Below are positions 35,209 through 43,927 of a stretch of 64,000 bases of DNA, in pieces. The stretch comes from Chitinophagaceae bacterium. Lineage in GTDB: Bacteria; Bacteroidota; Bacteroidia; Chitinophagales; Chitinophagaceae. Below the pieces are notes generated by a model. That model did no database searches. It saw only the letters and a list, made by a program, of their open reading frames with translations, and was not told where the DNA came from. The stretch is taken from the NCBI GenBank assembly GCA_023957755.1, contig JAMLGT010000003.1, positions 124,001 through 188,000 of the forward strand. Direction: 5' to 3'. The stretch's first letter is position 1, and every line of letters starts with the position of its first letter. The position numbers were made by a program, and so were the translations under genes.

Positions 35209-36525
35209 TTATTTGGCCACTTCGATAATTACTTTTTTATTCTTAATTTTTTGATTCTTTCCCTGACCAATTAACCAGTTCATTTTTGATCTTCTGATTG
35301 CTGCAAATGAATAGAAGTCCTTTACCTCTATCAGACCAATATCTTCTTTTTTCATCCCGGCTTTCTGCATCAGGAATCCTGCTAGGTCAATTTTATTGAT
35401 TTTATCCTTTTTGCCTGCGGAGATATAAAGGGTACTCCATTCAGTCTTGTCAGGTGTTTCAGCCGTCAGGTCCAGGCTGAATTCGGGTATCCCGGTTGGA
35501 ATAAAAGAGGGTAGCTGTTTAGCAGAGGATACCATTACAATAATATCACCGCTGGCTTCCATTCTGGCGGTACGTCCATTTCTGTGAATAAAGGCCTGTT
35601 CGGTTTCCGGCAGGTCATAATGGATAATGTACCTGACATTCGGAATATCGAGTCCTCTGCTGGCAAGATCAGTAGTAACAAGAAAAAGTACGGAGGCATT
35701 CCTGAATTTGGCGATGGATACTTCGCGATCCTTCTGTTCCATCGATCCATGATAAGATACTGCAGGTATTTTATGGGATGTAAGAAATCGGGATAACCGC
35801 TTTACTGTATCTTTTTCGTTTGTGAAAATGATGGTTCTTTTGTTGCCGATGGTACTCAGTATCCTGAAAAGACAGCGATCTTTTTCGTCAATGTGATAAG
35901 GGGATATTGACAGGGCTGTACTAACGGGTTGTTCCGATGTAAAATTGAGTTTTTCAATTTCATCTGCTTTTAAGAAAGCGGGTAATGATTCCAAAGGGGT
36001 CGCAGAGGTAAGGATACGGTTGTGTATAGTAGTTAGCCTATCAATGATGAATTTCATTTCTTCTTCAAATCCTAATTCCAGACTCTTGTCGAATTCGTCA
36101 AGCACTAGTGTATTGATTCCTTCAGTCGTTATATTCCCCCTGCGGATATGATCGCCTATTCTTCCCGGTGTGCCTACTATCAGTGAGGGGGCGTCGATCA
36201 GGTTGTTTTCTTCTATCTCTCTTTTGTGCCCGCCATAGCATGTGGTGACTTTGAGACCTGTTTTCATGCTTCTGAAAACCTCTGTAACCTGTAAGGCCAG
36301 TTCTCTGGTAGGGGTTATTATTAAGGCGTGGGTACCCTTGTGTTTTGCAGGCAACACTTTCAGGCACATAAGCAGAAATGCCACAGTCTTGCCTGATCCG
36401 GTTGGAGATGAGATTATTACGTTTTTGCCTGAATCAAAGTGGCTGAGTGATTCAGCTTGCATGGCAGTAAGCCCGGTAAATCCTAAATTTTTAATGAATT
36501 GAGATGGGTCAAAAGTTGTTACCAT
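35209..36525 (-). CDS. DEAD-box RNA helicase, DbpA-like
   Basis: 438 residues. ATP-dependent RNA helicase, probably in ribosome assembly. Seen: Q motif region FTGLTAMQAES, Walker A SPTGSGKT, PTRELALQV, TPGRIGDH, DEFD in place of DEAD, SAT, IIFTNEKDTV, TTDLASRGLD, and the arginine-finger motif HRNGRTAR. The C-terminal about 75 residues (WSTLYISAGKKDKINKIDLA ... IRRSKMNWLIGQ) match a DbpA RNA-binding domain that targets 23S rRNA. A TAnnTTTG box five bases before the ATG suggests a leaderless mRNA. Confidence 0.9.
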   Translation of the reverse strand: MVTTFDPSQFIKNLGFTGLTAMQAESLSHFDSGKNVIISSPTGSGKTVAFLLMCLKVLPAKHKGTHALIITPTRELALQVTEVFRSMKTGLKVTTCYGGHKREIEENNLIDAPSLIVGTPGRIGDHIRRGNITTEGINTLVLDEFDKSLELGFEEEMKFIIDRLTTIHNRILTSATPLESLPAFLKADEIEKLNFTSEQPVSTALSISPYHIDEKDRCLFRILSTIGNKRTIIFTNEKDTVKRLSRFLTSHKIPAVSYHGSMEQKDREVSIAKFRNASVLFLVTTDLASRGLDIPNVRYIIHYDLPETEQAFIHRNGRTARMEASGDIIVMVSSAKQLPSFIPTGIPEFSLDLTAETPDKTEWSTLYISAGKKDKINKIDLAGFLMQKAGMKKEDIGLIEVKDFYSFAAIRRSKMNWLIGQGKNQKIKNKKVIIEVAK

Positions 36526-36529
36526 CCTT

Positions 36530-36537
36530 CAAAATTA
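36530..36537 (-). promoter_or_regulatory. -7 box (TAATTTTG) of the helicase gene
   Basis: Exact TAnnTTTG on the minus strand, ending four bases before the start codon. Transcription from it would begin at or very near the ATG. Confidence 0.4.
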
Positions 36538-36580
36538 CCGAATACCACATTTTAAATAATCGTTAGGCATCAGGATCCCC

Positions 36581-36588
36581 TACTTTTG
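36581..36588 (+). promoter_or_regulatory. -7 box (TACTTTTG) of the Bcr/CflA exporter gene
   Basis: Exact TAnnTTTG followed by C, 15 bases before the ATG at 36604. Confidence 0.5.
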
Positions 36589-36603
36589 CACAATTTTTGG
36601 AGC

Positions 36604-37860
36604 ATGAAGAAGATGATTAGAAGACGCCGCTTTTGGATTATTTTCACACTGGGACTGTTGTCGGCAATCGGGCCCTTTTCAATTGATATGTATCTGCCTG
36701 CGTTCCCGGAAATAGCGGAGAAGTTGCATACTTCCGTCAGCAGAGTAGGGCTGTCTCTTTCCAGTTTTTTTATTGGCATTTCAGTAGGGCAATTAATTTA
36801 TGGCCCTTTGCTCGATCGGTTTGGACGTAAGAAACCCCTGATGATAGGGTTAACAATTTACATTCTGAGTTCTGTTTTCTGTGCTTTCGTACAGGATGTC
36901 GACACACTCATATTTGCCCGTTTTGTGCAGGCATTAGGAAGTTGTGCAGGGATGGTGGCAGCCAGGGCGCTGGTAAGGGATTTATTTCCTGTAAGTGAGA
37001 ATGCTAAAGTGTTTTCGATGCTTATGCTGGTAATTGCTGTTTCGCCCATCATTGCACCTACATTTGGCGGCTATATCACTACTATTTTTGGATGGCATGT
37101 CATCTTTGTGGTACTGGCTATTATTGCTACACTCACCATTCTTGCAACTGTATATTGGCTACCTGCAGGAAGGAGGCCGGATACCGAAATGTCGCTGAGG
37201 CCGAGGCCTATTCTTTCAGGATTCAGAGAGGTGGCCGGCGTGCCCAAATTTTATACCTATGCTTTGTCCGGAGCCTTTGCATCTTCTGCACTTTATTGCT
37301 ATCTGGCGGGTTCGCCGTTTGTATTTATGAAGTTGTATAAAGTAACAGAGCAACAATACGGATGGATTTTTGCATTTATTGCACTTGGGCTGGTGTCTTG
37401 TAGTCAGCTTAACACCTTGTTGTTGCGTAGGTTCACAAGTGAACAGATTACTTACACAGCACTGGCATGCCAGGTTTCGTTAGGTATTGTTTTGGTTGCA
37501 GGCACAGTGTTTCACTTGCTGGGGCTCTATTCCACAATTGCTATTATCTGGTTGTTTCTGGGGACTCAGGGATTTGCATTTCCAAATACTTCAGCCCTTG
37601 CGCTTTCACCCTTTGCTGCAAATGCGGGAACTGCATCGGCGCTGATGGGCGCAGTTCAGTTGGGTATAGGGGCGCTGGCTACTGCACTGGTAGGCGTTTT
37701 CAGTAGTGTGACAGCCCTGCCTATGACCGGATTAATGCTGGCGTGTGCACTATCAAGTTTCCTTATTCTGAACCTGGGAAGGAAGCGGATAAGGGAGGCA
37801 GAGGATGAATCAATTGCAGGATTCACTGAGATTCCCGAAGGACATTTTCATTTACATTAA
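36604..37860 (+). CDS. Bcr/CflA family drug exporter (MFS)
   Basis: 418 residues. Proton antiporter for drugs or amino acids such as bicyclomycin or cysteine. Seen: LGLLSAIGPFSIDMYLPAFP in helix 1 (typical Bcr/CflA), LIYGPLLDRFGRKKPLM (motif A), FARFVQALGSCAGMVAARAL, and APTFGGYITTIFGWH (motif C region). Twelve hydrophobic helices. ATG 36604 is chosen; a TTG 18 bases earlier lies inside the promoter region. Divergent from the helicase gene across 78 bases. Substrate unknown. The region 37861-38081 before the next gene carries the arginine-operon promoter and leader. Confidence 0.92.
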   Translation: MKKMIRRRRFWIIFTLGLLSAIGPFSIDMYLPAFPEIAEKLHTSVSRVGLSLSSFFIGISVGQLIYGPLLDRFGRKKPLMIGLTIYILSSVFCAFVQDVDTLIFARFVQALGSCAGMVAARALVRDLFPVSENAKVFSMLMLVIAVSPIIAPTFGGYITTIFGWHVIFVVLAIIATLTILATVYWLPAGRRPDTEMSLRPRPILSGFREVAGVPKFYTYALSGAFASSALYCYLAGSPFVFMKLYKVTEQQYGWIFAFIALGLVSCSQLNTLLLRRFTSEQITYTALACQVSLGIVLVAGTVFHLLGLYSTIAIIWLFLGTQGFAFPNTSALALSPFAANAGTASALMGAVQLGIGALATALVGVFSSVTALPMTGLMLACALSSFLILNLGRKRIREAEDESIAGFTEIPEGHFHLH

Positions 37861-37902
37861 CAATAAGTACAAAAAAAATAGACAGCCAATTTGTTTTTAT
37901 TC

Positions 37903-37910
37903 TACATTTG
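37903..37910 (+). promoter_or_regulatory. -7 box (TACATTTG), candidate promoter of the arginine operon
   Basis: Exact TAnnTTTG followed by C. It predicts a leader of about 165 bases before the first arginine gene. Confidence 0.5.
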
Positions 37911-37987
37911 CGCTGTCAATTCAAAACAGAAGCATTGAAATCTATAAATCAATATCGGTTCATTACTTCACTCAGCCGACGTGGATG

Positions 37988-38022
37988 CTGATAGGACGAG
38001 CTTTTTTCCAAGCCCCTATCAG
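37988..38022 (+). promoter_or_regulatory. Leader hairpin upstream of the arginine operon
   Basis: CTGATAGG (37988-37995) pairs perfectly with CCTATCAG (38015-38022). Within the loop GCTT can pair with AAGC around TTTTCC. It lies between the promoter box and the first gene and is not followed by a T-run, so it is more likely a regulatory or protective leader structure than a terminator. No similar structure is known to me. Confidence 0.45.
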
Positions 38023-38081
38023 TGAAATAAGTCCCCTGCCACATTTTTCTAATTGATCATTACTTTTTAAATTAATGTACT

Positions 38082-38819
38082 TTGGAACAATCTGATATTA
38101 TTGTTCGTGCTGCCACATCTGATGATGTAGCCTTTGCAAAAATTATCACTGATGAGATGGCAGAATCTGCCAAGGCTCGCGGTACAGGCATTGCCAAAAG
38201 AACCCCCGAATATGTGGCCCAGAAGATGGTTGAAGGCAAAGCGGTGATAGCCCTTAGTAAGGATAACGAATGGGCAGGCTTTTGCTACATTGAGGCCTGG
38301 GGGCACGAAAAGTTTGTAGCCAATAGCGGACTGATAGTAGCACCTAAATTTCGCAATTCAGGCGTGGCCAGAAGGATTAAGCATGAGATTTTTTATCTCT
38401 CACGCAGGATTTATCCTGAAGCAAAGATTTTTGGGCTTACGACGGGACTGGCGGTTATGAAGATCAATAGTGAACTGGGATACAAGCCGGTAACTTATAG
38501 TGAACTTACAGACGATGAAAAGTTCTGGGAAGGCTGTAAAAGTTGTGTGAACTATCCGGTATTAATGAGTAAAGGGCGGAAGAATTGTTTATGTACAGCA
38601 ATGTTGTACGATCCTAAAGATCATCCGCAGCCGAAAGAAACTGTCAAAGAGTTTAACAGGAAATCTAAATTATATGAGCGTTTTATGAGGTTAAAACAGA
38701 AGCGCTTGTTTAAATATATCGCCAGCAAAAGAGGTGAAAAAACAAATGGTGCAGCACCTGCTCAGGCAAAGGCAGCACCCAAAGTGAGGTCATTTTTTTC
38801 ATTCTTTTCAAACTTTTAA
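38082..38819 (+). CDS. GNAT acyltransferase heading the arginine operon (N-acylglutamate synthase candidate)
   Basis: 245 residues. Probably acylates glutamate as the first arginine step, judged by position; Bacteroidota arginine operons commonly begin with such a GNAT protein in place of classical ArgA. Seen: GNAT strand IIVRAATSDDVAFAKIIT, the acyl-CoA loop region GLIVAPKFRNSGVARRIK, then a Cys-containing C-terminal part (EGCKSCVNYPVLMSKGRK) and a basic tail. The start is TTG at 38082, because the fold begins immediately and no in-frame ATG precedes it. Stops four bases before argG. Whether it uses acetyl-CoA or succinyl-CoA is not shown. Confidence 0.8.
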   Translation: MEQSDIIVRAATSDDVAFAKIITDEMAESAKARGTGIAKRTPEYVAQKMVEGKAVIALSKDNEWAGFCYIEAWGHEKFVANSGLIVAPKFRNSGVARRIKHEIFYLSRRIYPEAKIFGLTTGLAVMKINSELGYKPVTYSELTDDEKFWEGCKSCVNYPVLMSKGRKNCLCTAMLYDPKDHPQPKETVKEFNRKSKLYERFMRLKQKRLFKYIASKRGEKTNGAAPAQAKAAPKVRSFFSFFSNF

Positions 38820-38823
38820 TTAA

Positions 38824-40032
38824 ATGAAGAAGAAAGTTGTTTTAGGGTTCAGTGGTGGACTGGATACTACGTTTTGTGTAAAATACCTGTCAGATAAGTT
38901 GGGTTACGAAGTGCACAGCATTATCATCAATACAGGTGGATTCAGTGATGAAGAATTGGCAAAAATAGAACAGCATGCCCTGGCACTAGGAGTGGCCTCG
39001 CATAAAACTTATGATGCAAGGAGTGAGTATTATAAAAAGATTTTGAGGTTTCTGATATATGGGAATGTACTGAAGAACGATACTTATCCGCTGAGTGTAA
39101 GCGCCGAGAGAGTAATTCAGGCAATTGCTGTGGCAGACCATGTGAAGGCGCTCAAAGCAGATGCTGTAGCACACGGGAGTACCGGTGCAGGAAATGATCA
39201 GGTGCGGTTTGATATGATCTTCAATATCTTGATTCCGGATGTGGAAATACTTACACCTGTTCGTGATCTTAAGCTTTCGCGTCAGGAAGAAATTGATTTT
39301 CTGAAGGAGAAAGGTGTAAAGATGAATTTTGAAAAATCAGTGTATTCAATCAATAAAGGTCTTTGGGGAACGAGCGTAGGAGGAAAGGAGACACTTAAGA
39401 GCAATGGCCTTTTGCCTGAAGAAGCATGGCCTACCCAGCTTAGCAAAACAGGAGAAGAAGAGGTAGTGCTGTATTTTGAAAAAGGAGATTTAAGGGGCAT
39501 CAACGAAAAGGAATTTGAAAGCCCGGTAGCAGCTATCGAATACCTTCAGTCGATAGCCGGCCCCTATGCAATCGGAAGGGATATCCATGTAGGCGACACG
39601 ATTATTGGAATAAAGGGACGGGTGGGCTTTGAGGCTGCTGCACCTATCCTGATTATAAAAGCACATCAGGCATTAGAAAAGCATGTACTGGGGAAGTGGC
39701 AGATTACAATGAAGAAACAACTGTCTGATTTTTATGGTAGCTGGATTCACGAAGGGCAACTATTAGATCCTGCGATGAGGGATATTGAAGCATTTTTATT
39801 GTCCTCACAAAGGCATGTCAGTGGAAAAGTTTATATTCAGTTGATGCCATACAGGTACACGGTGAAAGGTATTGAGTCTCCATTTGATTTGATGAGCCCC
39901 AAATTTGGCAGCTATGGAGAGATGAATAAAGGATGGAGTGGTGAAGATGTAAGGGGCTTCAGCAAGATTTTTGGTAACCAGACCGCAATTTATCATTCAA
40001 TAGAAAATTGGCAACATGAAAAGAAAGATTAG
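38824..40032 (+). CDS. argG: Argininosuccinate synthase
   Basis: 402 residues. Joins citrulline and aspartate using ATP. Seen: the PP-loop VVLGFSGGLDTTFCVKYL at residues about 4-21, AHGSTGAGNDQVRFD (ATP/citrulline site), and GLWGTSVGGKETL. Length is typical. Second gene of the arginine operon; its end overlaps the argC start by 17 bases, which implies coupled translation. Note that the pathway reaches citrulline through an acylated intermediate, so ArgG receives citrulline only after ArgE has removed the acyl group. Confidence 0.95.
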   Translation: MKKKVVLGFSGGLDTTFCVKYLSDKLGYEVHSIIINTGGFSDEELAKIEQHALALGVASHKTYDARSEYYKKILRFLIYGNVLKNDTYPLSVSAERVIQAIAVADHVKALKADAVAHGSTGAGNDQVRFDMIFNILIPDVEILTPVRDLKLSRQEEIDFLKEKGVKMNFEKSVYSINKGLWGTSVGGKETLKSNGLLPEEAWPTQLSKTGEEEVVLYFEKGDLRGINEKEFESPVAAIEYLQSIAGPYAIGRDIHVGDTIIGIKGRVGFEAAAPILIIKAHQALEKHVLGKWQITMKKQLSDFYGSWIHEGQLLDPAMRDIEAFLLSSQRHVSGKVYIQLMPYRYTVKGIESPFDLMSPKFGSYGEMNKGWSGEDVRGFSKIFGNQTAIYHSIENWQHEKKD

Positions 40033-41002
40033 AGCAGGAATTGTAGGAGGGGCAGGCTATACCGGTGGTGAACTGATCCGCCTTCTGATTAATCATCCTG
40101 ATGTGCAGATTGTTTTCATTCAGAGTAATAGCAATGCCGGTAAACCTGTGGGGCAGGTACACAAGGACCTTGCTGCCGAAACCGGACTGAAATTTTCAGC
40201 AGATGTGAAATATAATATTGATGTGCTTTTTCTCTGTGTGTCGCATGGCGATTCAGTAAAGTTCATGGAGTCAAATAAGGTTCCAAAGAATGTAAAAGTG
40301 ATTTCTCTTGGGCAGGACTTCCGGCTGAAGAAGAGCCGCAAAATCAAGGACCGTCATTTTGTGTATGGACTTCCGGAGATCAATAGAAAAAAGATTACTA
40401 AGGCAGACAATGTAGCCAATCCCGGTTGTTTCGCCACATCTATTGAATTGGGTCTTTTGCCACTGGCCAGACTTGGGTATCTGAAAGACGTTTATACAAC
40501 CGGAATCACGGGTAGCACAGGTGCCGGCCAGTCCATGAGTGAAACATCTCACTTCTCCTGGCGCGAAAATAATGTGCAGGCATATAAGACTTTGACCCAT
40601 CAACATTTGGATGAGATACATGAAACACTTCAGTCGGTGGCTGCTGAGGAACTCAAAACTGAAATTAACTTCGTGCCCTGGAGAGGAGATTTTACAAGAG
40701 GGATCTTTATCACTTCGCAGGTGAAATGTGATGAGTCATTGCCTGAATTATACAAAGAGTATCAAAAATTTTTCAAGGATCAGCCTTTTGTGAAAGTAGT
40801 GGAAGAGCCCATCTTCCTGAAACAGGTAGTCAATACCAACTACTGTTTTATCAATCTGGAGAAGGTAGGAGGTAATCTGGTGATTCATTCTGTAATTGAC
40901 AACCTGCTTAAAGGCGCAAGCGGACAGGCGGTGCAGAATATGAATCTGATGTTTGGACTTGATGAAAGTGCAGGACTGAAACTTAAAGCAAACTATTTTT
41001 AA
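40016..41002 (+). CDS. argC: N-acyl-gamma-glutamyl-phosphate reductase
   Basis: 328 residues. NADPH-dependent reduction of N-acylglutamyl phosphate to the semialdehyde. Seen: dinucleotide motif AGIVGGAGYTGGELIRLL at the N-terminus, the active-site Cys in VANPGCFATSIELGLLPL, and GSTGAGQSMSETSHF. Shorter than the E. coli form but normal for the Bacteroidota type. Starts 17 bases inside argG and ends 17 bases before argD. Confidence 0.95.
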   Translation: MKRKIRAGIVGGAGYTGGELIRLLINHPDVQIVFIQSNSNAGKPVGQVHKDLAAETGLKFSADVKYNIDVLFLCVSHGDSVKFMESNKVPKNVKVISLGQDFRLKKSRKIKDRHFVYGLPEINRKKITKADNVANPGCFATSIELGLLPLARLGYLKDVYTTGITGSTGAGQSMSETSHFSWRENNVQAYKTLTHQHLDEIHETLQSVAAEELKTEINFVPWRGDFTRGIFITSQVKCDESLPELYKEYQKFFKDQPFVKVVEEPIFLKQVVNTNYCFINLEKVGGNLVIHSVIDNLLKGASGQAVQNMNLMFGLDESAGLKLKANYF

Positions 41003-41019
41003 TCTCCGAATCAGTCGAT

Positions 41020-42192
41020 ATGAATTTATTTGATGTGTATCCTGTTAATGATATTACGATTGCAAGAGCTGAAGGTGAATATGTCTGGGATGACATGGGC
41101 AACCAATATCTGGACTTCTACGGAGGGCATGCAGTAATCAGCATAGGGCACTCGCACCCTCACTGGAAGCAAAGAATTAAAGACCAGTTGGATAGAGTAG
41201 CGTTCTATTCTAACTCAGTAAAGATTCCGTTACAGAGTGAATTAGCAGAGAAGTTGGGCCGGTTGTCAGACAAAGAAGATTATCAACTCTTCTTGTGTAA
41301 TTCAGGAGCTGAAGCAAATGAAAATGCAATGAAGGTAGCTTCTTTTCATACTGGGAGGAAGAAGGTGATAAGTTTTTCAAAAGCATTTCATGGCCGTACT
41401 TCTCTTGCCGTGGCAGTTACGGATAACCCTTCTATTCAGGCACCTGTTAATGATGTGGAGAATGTAATCAGACTGCCTTTTAATGATGAGGATGCTTTGA
41501 GAGAAGAAATGTCACGCCGGGGAAATGAGGTGGCAGCCATAATCGTAGAAGGAATTCAGGGCGTAGGAGGCATCAGAATAGCTGGAGCATCATTCCTTAA
41601 ACTGATACGTGAATTGTGCGACCAGTATGGGACTGTATTTATTGCCGATGAAGTGCAATGTGGCTACGGGCGTTCCGGTAAGTTTTTCTTTACAGACCAT
41701 GCTGAGGTAGAGGCTGATATTTATTCTATGGCCAAAGGGATGGGAAACGGATTTCCGGTAGCAGGCATTGCGATTCATCCTAAGATTCATGCAAAACATT
41801 TTATGCTGGGTACTACTTTTGGAGGTAGCCACCTGGCCTGTGCAGCCGCATTAGGCGTGTTGGAAGTTCTAGAGAAAGAGCAATTGATTGACCATGCAGC
41901 ACAGGCAGGAGCATATCTTACTGACAGGCTAAAAGAAATTCCGGACTTGAATAATGTAAGGGGAAAAGGACTGATGATTGGTTTTGAAGTACCTCCGGAA
42001 TTGAAAATGTTGAGGAAGAATTTGCTTTTTAAACATCATATTTTTACGGGTGAGGCCAAACCTGATATTATCAGACTGTTGCCCCCTTTGAGTATTACTA
42101 CGGAGCAGATAGATATTTTAATCGAAGCTATAATAGCGGAGATTTCATTCTTAAAACAGAACGGAGTTGAGACACTTTCTATCAGTAGCTGA
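41020..42192 (+). CDS. argD: Acylornithine aminotransferase
   Basis: 390 residues. PLP class III aminotransferase converting N-acylglutamate semialdehyde to N-acylornithine. Seen: YLDFYGGHAVISIGHSHP, LCNSGAEANENAMKVAS, FHGRTSLAVAVTDN, VFIADEVQCGYGRSGKFF (Asp contacting PLP) and the Schiff-base Lys in SMAKGMGNGFPVAG. Length is standard. Its last 26 bases overlap argF' in another frame. It could also accept succinylated substrate, as ArgD/AstC enzymes often do. Confidence 0.94.
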   Translation: MNLFDVYPVNDITIARAEGEYVWDDMGNQYLDFYGGHAVISIGHSHPHWKQRIKDQLDRVAFYSNSVKIPLQSELAEKLGRLSDKEDYQLFLCNSGAEANENAMKVASFHTGRKKVISFSKAFHGRTSLAVAVTDNPSIQAPVNDVENVIRLPFNDEDALREEMSRRGNEVAAIIVEGIQGVGGIRIAGASFLKLIRELCDQYGTVFIADEVQCGYGRSGKFFFTDHAEVEADIYSMAKGMGNGFPVAGIAIHPKIHAKHFMLGTTFGGSHLACAAALGVLEVLEKEQLIDHAAQAGAYLTDRLKEIPDLNNVRGKGLMIGFEVPPELKMLRKNLLFKHHIFTGEAKPDIIRLLPPLSITTEQIDILIEAIIAEISFLKQNGVETLSISS

Positions 42193-43126
42193 TGCCGGAG
42201 ATATTAATAATCTGGTAGAAGATGCTTTGCGTCTTAAAGCCCGTCCGGATTTAAACAGACGATTTGCCGGTAAAAGGCTGGGCCTTATTTTTATGAATCC
42301 AAGTCTAAGGACAAGGGTGAGTACGCAGGTCGCTGCGCTTAATTTAGGACTTGACTCAATAGTGCTGAATACTTCCGGTGACTCCTGGCAATTAGAGTTT
42401 GCCGAGGGGGCCGTCATGGATGGGAATACGGTAGAGCATGTAAAAGATGCTGCGCCGGTGTTGGGAAGCTACTTTGATATTTTGGGTATCCGGACCTTTC
42501 CCGGTTTGAAAAATAAAGAGGATGATTATGCGGAAAAAGTGTTGAATGCTTTTGTGAAGTATGCGGGAGTTCCGGTAATGAGCCTTGAAAGCGCTACAAG
42601 GCATCCTTTGCAAAGCCTTGCCGATATAATCACCATTACGGAATACGCCTTACTACAAAAGATAAAACGCCCCAAAGTGGTATTGATGTGGGCACCTCAT
42701 GTGAAGCCACTTCCACAATGTGTGGCAAACAGCTTTTCAGAGTGGATGAATGCATGGGGAGGGGCCGACTTCTTAATTGCTCATCCTGAGGGATACGAAT
42801 TAGATAGAGCGTTTACCGGTGAGGCAAAGGTTATTTATATTCAGGAAGAAGCACTTCAGGATGCCGATTTTGTCTATGTGAAGAACTGGAGTAGTGTGAG
42901 CGAATATGGAAAAATATTACCTGTTGAAGGAAATTGGATGCTTACTAATGAGAAATTGGAGAGCGCACCGGAAGCCAGAATCATGCACTGTCTGCCCGTA
43001 AGGCGTAACCTGGTGCTGAGTGATGAGATATTAGACAGTGAAAGAAGCATCGTGACCGCACAGGCAGGAAACAGAGTGTGGTCGGCGCAGGCAGTACTTT
43101 CAGAAATCCTTGAGGATAATTTTTAG
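42167..43126 (+). CDS. argF': N-acylornithine carbamoyltransferase (ArgF'), probably N-succinylornithine type
   Basis: 319 residues. Transfers carbamoyl phosphate to an acylated ornithine. Seen: carbamoyl-phosphate loop FMNPSLRTR (SLRTR, residues 46-50), ESATRHPLQSLADI, WAPHVKPLPQCVANSF, and MHCLPVRRNLVLSDEI, all close to the Bacteroides fragilis enzyme. The residue that separates acetyl- (Glu) from succinyl-ornithine (Pro in B. fragilis) enzymes is Val89 in D-G-N-T-V-E-H, which favours succinylornithine. TTG start at 42167 is set by the family N-terminus (M-R-H-F-L-S-V). Overlaps argD by 26 bases. Confidence 0.93.
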   Translation: MRHFLSVADAGDINNLVEDALRLKARPDLNRRFAGKRLGLIFMNPSLRTRVSTQVAALNLGLDSIVLNTSGDSWQLEFAEGAVMDGNTVEHVKDAAPVLGSYFDILGIRTFPGLKNKEDDYAEKVLNAFVKYAGVPVMSLESATRHPLQSLADIITITEYALLQKIKRPKVVLMWAPHVKPLPQCVANSFSEWMNAWGGADFLIAHPEGYELDRAFTGEAKVIYIQEEALQDADFVYVKNWSSVSEYGKILPVEGNWMLTNEKLESAPEARIMHCLPVRRNLVLSDEILDSERSIVTAQAGNRVWSAQAVLSEILEDNF

Positions 43127-43132
43127 CTGGCA

Positions 43133-43927
43133 ATGGCAAAAGAGAATTTGCATATAATTAAAATTGGTGGAAACGTAATTGACGATAGGGAATCGTGCGA
43201 TAAATTTCTGAATAGTTTTGCCGGATTAACCGGATTAAAAGTGCTCATTCACGGAGGGGGAAAGGTAGCTACGGCTATCGGAGAGCGGCTGGGGATTCAA
43301 TCGAATTATGTGGAGGGCAGACGAATAACTGATGATGAGACAATTGATCTCGTAACGATGGTGTACGGTGGACTGGTTAATAAGAAGATTGTAGGGAGGC
43401 TGCAATCCCTTGGTTGCAATGCGATTGGTGTTACCGGGGCTGATGCTGCATTGATTCCTGCCGAAAAGCGTAAAGTGGCTGCCATTGATTATGGTTGGGT
43501 GGGCGATATAAAGGTTGAGAGGATAAATGTAGATGGATGGTTACGATTGTTGTCGGCAGGATGGATGCCGGTTGTAGCTCCGCTGACTTTTGATTCTGAA
43601 GGGCATATCCTTAATACGAATGCAGATACCATTGCTTCAGCACTTGCCATTGCATTGTCCGACAAGTTTGCGACATCACTCATCTTTTGTTTTGAGAAAG
43701 ATGGGGTGCTGGCAGATGTAGAGGACCCACAATCCGTCATCAGGCAAATCAATCCTGAACAGTATGCGGCCTTAAAGGCAAGTGGAAAACTCTTTTCAGG
43801 AATCTTACCTAAGCTTGAGAATGCGCTAAAGGCTGTAGAAAGAGGTGTAAGTGAAGTAGTCATTGGTAATTCTGAAAAGCTAGCAGATATCATTGCCGGA
43901 ATAAGTGGCACAAGAATCAGTAAATGA
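43133..43927 (+). CDS. argB: N-acylglutamate kinase
   Basis: 264 residues. Phosphorylates N-acylglutamate. Seen: IIKIGGNVIDD with the ATP-contacting Lys, VLIHGGGKVATAIGERLG, EGRRITDDETIDLVTMVYGG, and the C-terminal LNTNADTIASALAIAL. No N-terminal helix of the arginine-inhibited hexameric type is present, so feedback control by arginine through that route is not expected. The stop codon overlaps the argE start (ATGA). Confidence 0.94.
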   Translation: MAKENLHIIKIGGNVIDDRESCDKFLNSFAGLTGLKVLIHGGGKVATAIGERLGIQSNYVEGRRITDDETIDLVTMVYGGLVNKKIVGRLQSLGCNAIGVTGADAALIPAEKRKVAAIDYGWVGDIKVERINVDGWLRLLSAGWMPVVAPLTFDSEGHILNTNADTIASALAIALSDKFATSLIFCFEKDGVLADVEDPQSVIRQINPEQYAALKASGKLFSGILPKLENALKAVERGVSEVVIGNSEKLADIIAGISGTRISK

